DNA from: an uncultured Spirochaetales bacterium
GTDB taxonomy: Bacteria > Spirochaetota > Spirochaetia > Sphaerochaetales > Sphaerochaetaceae
DNA: 10,170 nt
Direction: 5' to 3'
Assembly: GCA_949292445.1 (NCBI GenBank)
Contig: CASEZU010000173.1
Location: 1 to 10,170, forward strand
Under the pieces are notes generated by a model. It made no database searches. It saw only the letters and a program-made list of their open reading frames with translations, and was not told the origin of the DNA. Both the position numbers and the translations under genes were made by a program. Below, one piece after another: positions 6,005 to 10,170 of the stretch; position 1 is the first letter of the stretch, and each line of letters starts with the position of its first letter.

Positions 6005-6967
6005 ATGAAAGGAGAAAGGATCGCTCAGCTGGAGCTCCTGCTGCGCTCCCATCCGGAGGGAATGAGGAGGGCTGAGATAGCGAGGCGCATGGGCGTGCAC
6101 CGTTCAACGATATCAAGATATGTGGATGATCTGTCCAAGCATATCGGCATCTACGAGGAGAACAATCTCATCAAGCTCAGGGAGAGCGATGATGATTCAT
6201 CCCCCATGGAACTTTCCGTCTATGAGAGCCTCGCATTCAATATGGGAGCCGAGGTCCTGGCCTCCACGGCCGAGTTCGCAAACCCCCATCTGGCCTCAGG
6301 GCTGCGCAAACTTGCGATGAACATGCGTTCCTACGCCCCCAAGATCAGCGAGAACGCGCTCAGCCTCGCCGAGCGGATAGATCAGACAATACAGAACAAC
6401 AGGAACCTGACAGGGCATTACAATGAGGTGCTTGAAGTGCTCATCGACTGCTGGGTATCAGGAAGGATCGCGAGAATCTCGACATCCGTGCCCGACAGGG
6501 AGGAGATAGAGATAGCCCCCTACTTCATAGGCTACAAGGATGAGGGCGAAGGCAGGAAGCCGATCACTGTCACCGGAAGGCTCAGGCATACAAAGGACAT
6601 CATAACGCTGGACATCGCCTCGATAACAGAAGCGAGGATGCTGGACGAGACCTATACTATCCCAGACAACCTGAAGCCGTTCTCCCACGCGGAAAGGGAG
6701 AAATACGATGCCATCGACATGATCCCGCTGAAGATGAGGCTCAGGGAAAAGAGTGCCCTCAACTCCTTCTCCTCCATCGTACATGACAAGCCGGTTCTGG
6801 AAAAAAGCGCAGACGGCGGCTGGATATGCACAATGAGAGCCGAAAACTCAATCGAGCTGATGCTCCGTGTGATACAGAGCGGTACGGCGGTGAAGGTGCT
6901 TGAGCCGGAGAATTTCAGGAAGAAGCTGGTGACGCTCCTTGAGAGCATACTGAGGATGTACCGCTGA
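6005..6967 (+). CDS. Helix-turn-helix transcriptional regulator, WYL-domain type (divergent)
   Basis: The 320-residue protein begins with a winged helix-turn-helix (about residues 7-57): LLLRSHPEGMRRAEIARRMG followed by recognition-helix-like VHRSTISRYVDDLS. A helical linker (70-135) leads to a region around 137-225 whose layout fits a WYL domain (EVLIDCWVSGR, IEIAPYFIGYKD, ITLDIASITEARMLDETYTIP). A C-terminal part (236-320) resembles the WCX extension that often follows. WYL domains usually bind ligands and control the DNA-binding part, or help oligomerise. The Trp-Tyr-Leu motif itself and the arginine of the usual R-F-L-DRI stretch are not evident, so this is a divergent member. GGAGG at 5996-6000 sets the start. 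Its TGA overlaps by one base the ATG of the next gene, so it is probably co-translated with the two-component pair. Target genes are unknown; autoregulation is likely by analogy. Confidence 0.75.
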   Translation: MKGERIAQLELLLRSHPEGMRRAEIARRMGVHRSTISRYVDDLSKHIGIYEENNLIKLRESDDDSSPMELSVYESLAFNMGAEVLASTAEFANPHLASGLRKLAMNMRSYAPKISENALSLAERIDQTIQNNRNLTGHYNEVLEVLIDCWVSGRIARISTSVPDREEIEIAPYFIGYKDEGEGRKPITVTGRLRHTKDIITLDIASITEARMLDETYTIPDNLKPFSHAEREKYDAIDMIPLKMRLREKSALNSFSSIVHDKPVLEKSADGGWICTMRAENSIELMLRVIQSGTAVKVLEPENFRKKLVTLLESILRMYR

Positions 6968-8541
6968 TGTACACGATACTGCTCGTCGACGATGAGGATG
7001 AGGTCAGGAGATCAATAAGGGAACTGACTCCCTGGGAGGAATACGGGTTCACAGTCTCAGGAGAGGCCTCAAACGGAATGGAAGCGCTCGAGGCTGTCGA
7101 GGAGACGATGCCCGATGTCATAATAACGGACATCAGGATGCCGTATCTCGACGGAATAGGTTTCATAGAGAAAGTCAGAAGCTCCCTCTCCTCCTCTGTG
7201 GAAGTGATCATACTCTCCGGCTATGACGAGTTCACATTCGCACAGACCGCCATGAGGCTGAATGTGGCGGAATATGTGCTGAAACCCGTAAGTCTGGAAT
7301 CAATGCGGGAGGTTCTGAGAAGAGCCAGGGAAAGGCTCGACGCGGACAGGGCAAAGGTGTCTGACAGGGAGAAACTGGAAACATTCTACCGGGATGCCAT
7401 TGAGCTTTACCGGGAAAAATTCCTTGTCTCCCTGATCACTCCCACAAGACGGCAGGATGCAGCGGCTATTGAGGAGAAGGCGAAAGAATACGGCCTGCCC
7501 TTTCCCGCCTCGCTCTATGCGGTGGCCATCATAGACCTGCCGACGGAAACGCTCTCCTCCGTTGCTGTTGCGGAGGTTGTGGGGGAAACGATCAGCGGAG
7601 AAAACGGTGTGATACCGTTCCAGTACGAAAACCAGGGTGTCCTGATATTCACATCTTCGATGCAGAAGGAGTTCGCCTCTCTCTTCTCAAAACAGATCAA
7701 CCGGATGCTCTCGCTCCTTCAGGACAGGATCATCCACTACTTCTCAGTCTCATACAACATGGGCATAGGAGAGATTGTCACGGAGGCGACGGGGCTGCCG
7801 GAATCATACAGAAGCGCGCTTGAGGCGCTCAATTACTCCCAGATATATCCCGAGCAGCACATCATAAGCATAAGCGATGTGGAGACGACGGAGACTGATA
7901 CGGGGGAAAGGAGCGACCACCGCACAGAGCTTGTGATGGCGATCAAGTTCGGGAACAGAGAGGACACGGAGAGGGCTGTCCATTCTTTCTTCTGCGGCAT
8001 CACGGATACCCCGAACGTGCAGAATGCTGTCATCAGCATTCTCTCGATAATCTCCGAGATATGTGCATCCTACGGCAGGAATGTGGCAACGCTGATGGAG
8101 GATGAGGATCTTTTCCTGTCCCTCTCCCACGCCAACAGTCTTTCCCGGTCAGAGGCCCTGATGATGAAGCTGGCGGTCAGGGCGAATGAGAGTGCGACCG
8201 GAGCAAGGGAGAACTCGCACATACAGTTCGTGGAAAACGCGAAAAGGATAATAAAGGAGAACTACAGCAATCCCCTCTTCGGACTTGAGCAGGTCACGGA
8301 TGAGATATCCGTCTCTCCAGCATATTTCTCCACAACCTTCAAGAAGGAAACAGGCCGCTCATTTGTGCAGTATCTGACGGACGTGAGGCTGGAAAAGGCC
8401 AAGGAACTGCTCAAGAACACTGACGCCAAGACCTATGAGATAGCGGAGAAGACAGGATTCTCAGAACCTAACTATTTCTCATTCATCTTCCGGAAGAATC
8501 TCGGAGAGTCCCCGTCGCAGTACAGAGCGAGGCATCGATGA
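6967..8541 (+). CDS. YesN-type response regulator with AraC-family DNA-binding domain
   Basis: The 524-residue protein has a receiver domain (1-125) with acidic pocket Asp8-Asp9, phospho-acceptor Asp55 in IITDIRMP, the switch residue Ser84 in ILSGYDEF and Lys106 in AEYVLKP. A poorly conserved middle region (about 130-410) follows, probably a dimerisation or sensing linker as in other YesN proteins. The C-terminus is an AraC-type double helix-turn-helix (about 419-522): IISVSPAYF-like first half (EISVSPAYFSTTFKKETG) and the second-half signature AEKTGFSEPNYFSFIFRK. It is the expected phospho-partner of the YesM kinase encoded next, with which it shares an ATGA overlap. The start shares one base with the previous stop; GAGGA (6952-6956) is ten bases upstream. 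In Firmicutes and spirochaetes such proteins usually activate neighbouring carbohydrate uptake or utilisation genes; here the target is outside the window. Confidence 0.93.
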   Translation: MYTILLVDDEDEVRRSIRELTPWEEYGFTVSGEASNGMEALEAVEETMPDVIITDIRMPYLDGIGFIEKVRSSLSSSVEVIILSGYDEFTFAQTAMRLNVAEYVLKPVSLESMREVLRRARERLDADRAKVSDREKLETFYRDAIELYREKFLVSLITPTRRQDAAAIEEKAKEYGLPFPASLYAVAIIDLPTETLSSVAVAEVVGETISGENGVIPFQYENQGVLIFTSSMQKEFASLFSKQINRMLSLLQDRIIHYFSVSYNMGIGEIVTEATGLPESYRSALEALNYSQIYPEQHIISISDVETTETDTGERSDHRTELVMAIKFGNREDTERAVHSFFCGITDTPNVQNAVISILSIISEICASYGRNVATLMEDEDLFLSLSHANSLSRSEALMMKLAVRANESATGARENSHIQFVENAKRIIKENYSNPLFGLEQVTDEISVSPAYFSTTFKKETGRSFVQYLTDVRLEKAKELLKNTDAKTYEIAEKTGFSEPNYFSFIFRKNLGESPSQYRARHR

Positions 8542-10170
8542 GGAAGTGGAGGAAGACGGTATCCATACGCACCCTTATGTCAGGGGCAATGGCCCTGATA
8601 ATCTCCATCTTCGTACTTCTGGTCGGAACACTGCTGACAATGTTCGTATCCATCGCCATAAGGGACAACGCGATGGATTCCGCCTCTGAGATAGTCACGC
8701 AGGTGAACAACAACCTCAGCACCTACATAAATGACATCATCGACGTCTCAGACTATGCCCGTGAACTGGCGAGGACAACGTCCGAGATGGATGCCGGCGA
8801 TATAAAGACAAGGCTTGAGGCCCTGATAAGCTCCAGGGATGACCTTGTCAGCATCACAGCATTCAACATGGATGGATCAACGATAATATCGACAGAACCG
8901 CGGCTTGATGCCACTGCAGAGGAGATAACATCGCAGCTGTGGTTCCGCAGGGCAGCGGAGGGAGAGGGAGATTTCTTCTTCACAGGCCCTCACCGGACAA
9001 GCATCGGCACCGGAGACTATGTCATCTCCTACTCTACCGTCATCAGCTACGGGGACATAAACAGGAGGACAACGCCCGCTGTCCTGCTGATAGACCTCAA
9101 CTTCAATGCGGTTGCCGAACTCCTCGAGAGCGCCCACCTCTCCTCCACCGGATACATCTACATCATCTCCAATGACGGCGACATCGTATACCATCCAAAG
9201 GAAAGGATGCTGGACGAGGGCCTGATGCAGGAGGATCTTGCAAGCGTGGATGAACATGTATTCGGTTCCTATATCTCCCATTTCGGCGGCAGGGAGAGGC
9301 TGACGATAATACAGACTGTGGAACAAACCAGATGGAGGCTTGTCGGCATCGCATTCATGGATGAGATGCTGAAGCCGCTGCGGCTGTTCCGCATAACGCT
9401 GATATGCGTGATGATCATCTCCGTCCTGATGGCCGGCATTCTCTCCCAGATGATATCTAAGCATATCACAAGGCCGCTGCGGCTTCTGGAAATGAACATG
9501 AGGAAGGTGCAGGACGGTGATTTTTCCGTGAAGGCGCCTCATGGAGGCTCAAAGGAAGTTGAGTCACTATCCCATTCCTTCCAGGTAATGGTCACGAGAA
9601 TAGAGGATCTGATGGAGGAAGTGAGGAAGACGGAGGCCGCGAAAAGGCAGCGGGAACTCGATGCGCTGCAGGCGAAGATAAACCCGCATTTCCTCTACAA
9701 CACGCTCGACAGCGTCGTATGGATGGCGGAGACTGGGAACAGCCAGGGAGTGGTAAAGATGGTAACCGCACTGGCAAGCCTTTTCAGGATATCAATAGCG
9801 AAAGGACATGACATCATAACGCTGAAGGAAGAACTCTCACATGTCGAGAGCTATCTGAATATCCAGTCGATGCGGTACAAGGACAAATTCAGCTTCACCA
9901 TAAGCCTCCCTGAGGAGCTGGAGAACGTGCCGACGATAAAGCTGATAGTCCAGCCAATCGTCGAGAACTCTATCTATCACGGAATAAAATACCTGCAGGA
10001 GGAAGGCCTGATAGAGATAAAAGCGGAGGCTGTCGGAGAAGATAAAATCGCAGTCAGCGTCCGCGACAACGGTATCGGAATGACACCGGACGTGCTTTCA
10101 TCACTTCTGGACAAGTCAAGCGAGCACAAGCATCTCAAGGACGGCAACGGCATCGGGCTTCTTAATATCG
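8538..10170 (+). CDS. YesM-type sensor histidine kinase (3' end outside window)
   Basis: The frame stays open from ATG 8538 to the window edge, giving 544 residues with the last motif just reached. After a basic N-terminus comes one membrane helix (about 17-40), an extracytoplasmic sensor (42-284) that looks like a double Cache domain (paired segments ITAFNMDGSTIIST and GYIYIISNDGDIVYHP, with WFRRAAEGEGDFFFTGPH between), a second membrane helix (about 286-303), HAMP (about 305-360), and the His_kinase domain with phospho-acceptor His384 in INPHFLYNTLD. The ATPase domain shows the N box with Asn477 (QPIVENSIYHG), DNGIG at 510-514 and GNGIGLLNI at 536-544. Few residues should be missing. GAGG (8529-8532) lies five bases before the ATG, which overlaps the response regulator stop (ATGA). 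It presumably phosphorylates Asp55 of that protein in response to an outside small molecule; Cache-containing YesM kinases often sense sugars directly or through binding proteins. Confidence 0.93.
   Translation, partial: MRKWRKTVSIRTLMSGAMALIISIFVLLVGTLLTMFVSIAIRDNAMDSASEIVTQVNNNLSTYINDIIDVSDYARELARTTSEMDAGDIKTRLEALISSRDDLVSITAFNMDGSTIISTEPRLDATAEEITSQLWFRRAAEGEGDFFFTGPHRTSIGTGDYVISYSTVISYGDINRRTTPAVLLIDLNFNAVAELLESAHLSSTGYIYIISNDGDIVYHPKERMLDEGLMQEDLASVDEHVFGSYISHFGGRERLTIIQTVEQTRWRLVGIAFMDEMLKPLRLFRITLICVMIISVLMAGILSQMISKHITRPLRLLEMNMRKVQDGDFSVKAPHGGSKEVESLSHSFQVMVTRIEDLMEEVRKTEAAKRQRELDALQAKINPHFLYNTLDSVVWMAETGNSQGVVKMVTALASLFRISIAKGHDIITLKEELSHVESYLNIQSMRYKDKFSFTISLPEELENVPTIKLIVQPIVENSIYHGIKYLQEEGLIEIKAEAVGEDKIAVSVRDNGIGMTPDVLSSLLDKSSEHKHLKDGNGIGLLNI

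Noticed and set aside
5727..6008. Open frame of 93 codons on the + strand over slyX
   Set aside because: It is the complement of the SlyX coiled coil; the - strand reading has the family's start, heptads and RPPHY end.
6967..8541. Reading the response regulator as a stand-alone AraC activator
   Set aside because: A complete receiver domain with Asp55 and an adjacent overlapping YesM kinase show it is a two-component regulator.
8877..9542. Open frame of 221 codons on the - strand
   Set aside because: It is antisense to the sensor kinase, rich in His/Gln/Cys with no recognisable domain, and explained by codon bias of the + strand gene.

Overview
The window is a gene-dense stretch of bacterial chromosome, moderately GC-rich by eye (not counted). 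I read ten genes: nine on the + strand and one small gene on the - strand. The combination of a bacterial DnaE, RecG, RsmD, a FatA/FatB-type acyl-ACP thioesterase, a SlyX-like protein and a YesN/YesM two-component pair, with heavy use of AGG (Arg) and ATA (Ile) codons, fits a spirochaete of the Sphaerochaeta/Treponema kind. That placement is an inference from gene content and style, not from a marker gene. I see no mobile element, CRISPR array, rRNA, tRNA, riboswitch or long unexplained gap.

Left part (1-5720), housekeeping genes. The window opens inside dnaE (replicative polymerase alpha subunit, C-terminal 356 residues). A YggT-family membrane protein and recG (branch-migration helicase) follow with almost no spacing. 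After a 40-base gap with a perfect TATAAT comes a small HD-domain phosphohydrolase, then rsmD (16S rRNA m2G966 methyltransferase), then an acyl-ACP thioesterase whose start overlaps the end of rsmD. These look like one or two overlapping transcription units for replication/repair, ribosome maturation and lipid metabolism.

Centre (5721-6004). A 66-residue SlyX-like coiled-coil protein lies on the - strand. Its stop codon directly abuts the thioesterase stop with zero bases between them. Its start faces the next + strand gene across 83 bases that hold two candidate extended -10 promoters pointing outward.

Right part (6005-10170), a regulatory cassette. A helix-turn-helix protein resembling WYL-type regulators overlaps by one base a YesN-type response regulator (receiver plus AraC-type HTH). 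That gene overlaps by four bases a YesM-type sensor kinase (dCache sensor, HAMP, His_kinase, HATPase), which runs off the right edge at its last catalytic motif. The tight coupling suggests the three act together. In related bacteria YesMN pairs often control nearby carbohydrate ABC transporters, so the target may lie to the right of the window.

The most unusual signal is the promoter geometry. At four gene starts (HD gene, rsmD, slyX, WYL gene) a -10-like hexamer ends exactly six bases before either the Shine-Dalgarno sequence or the start codon itself. This predicts ultra-short leaders for two genes and leaderless mRNAs for rsmD and slyX. I did not find a clearly undescribed defence or biosynthetic system.
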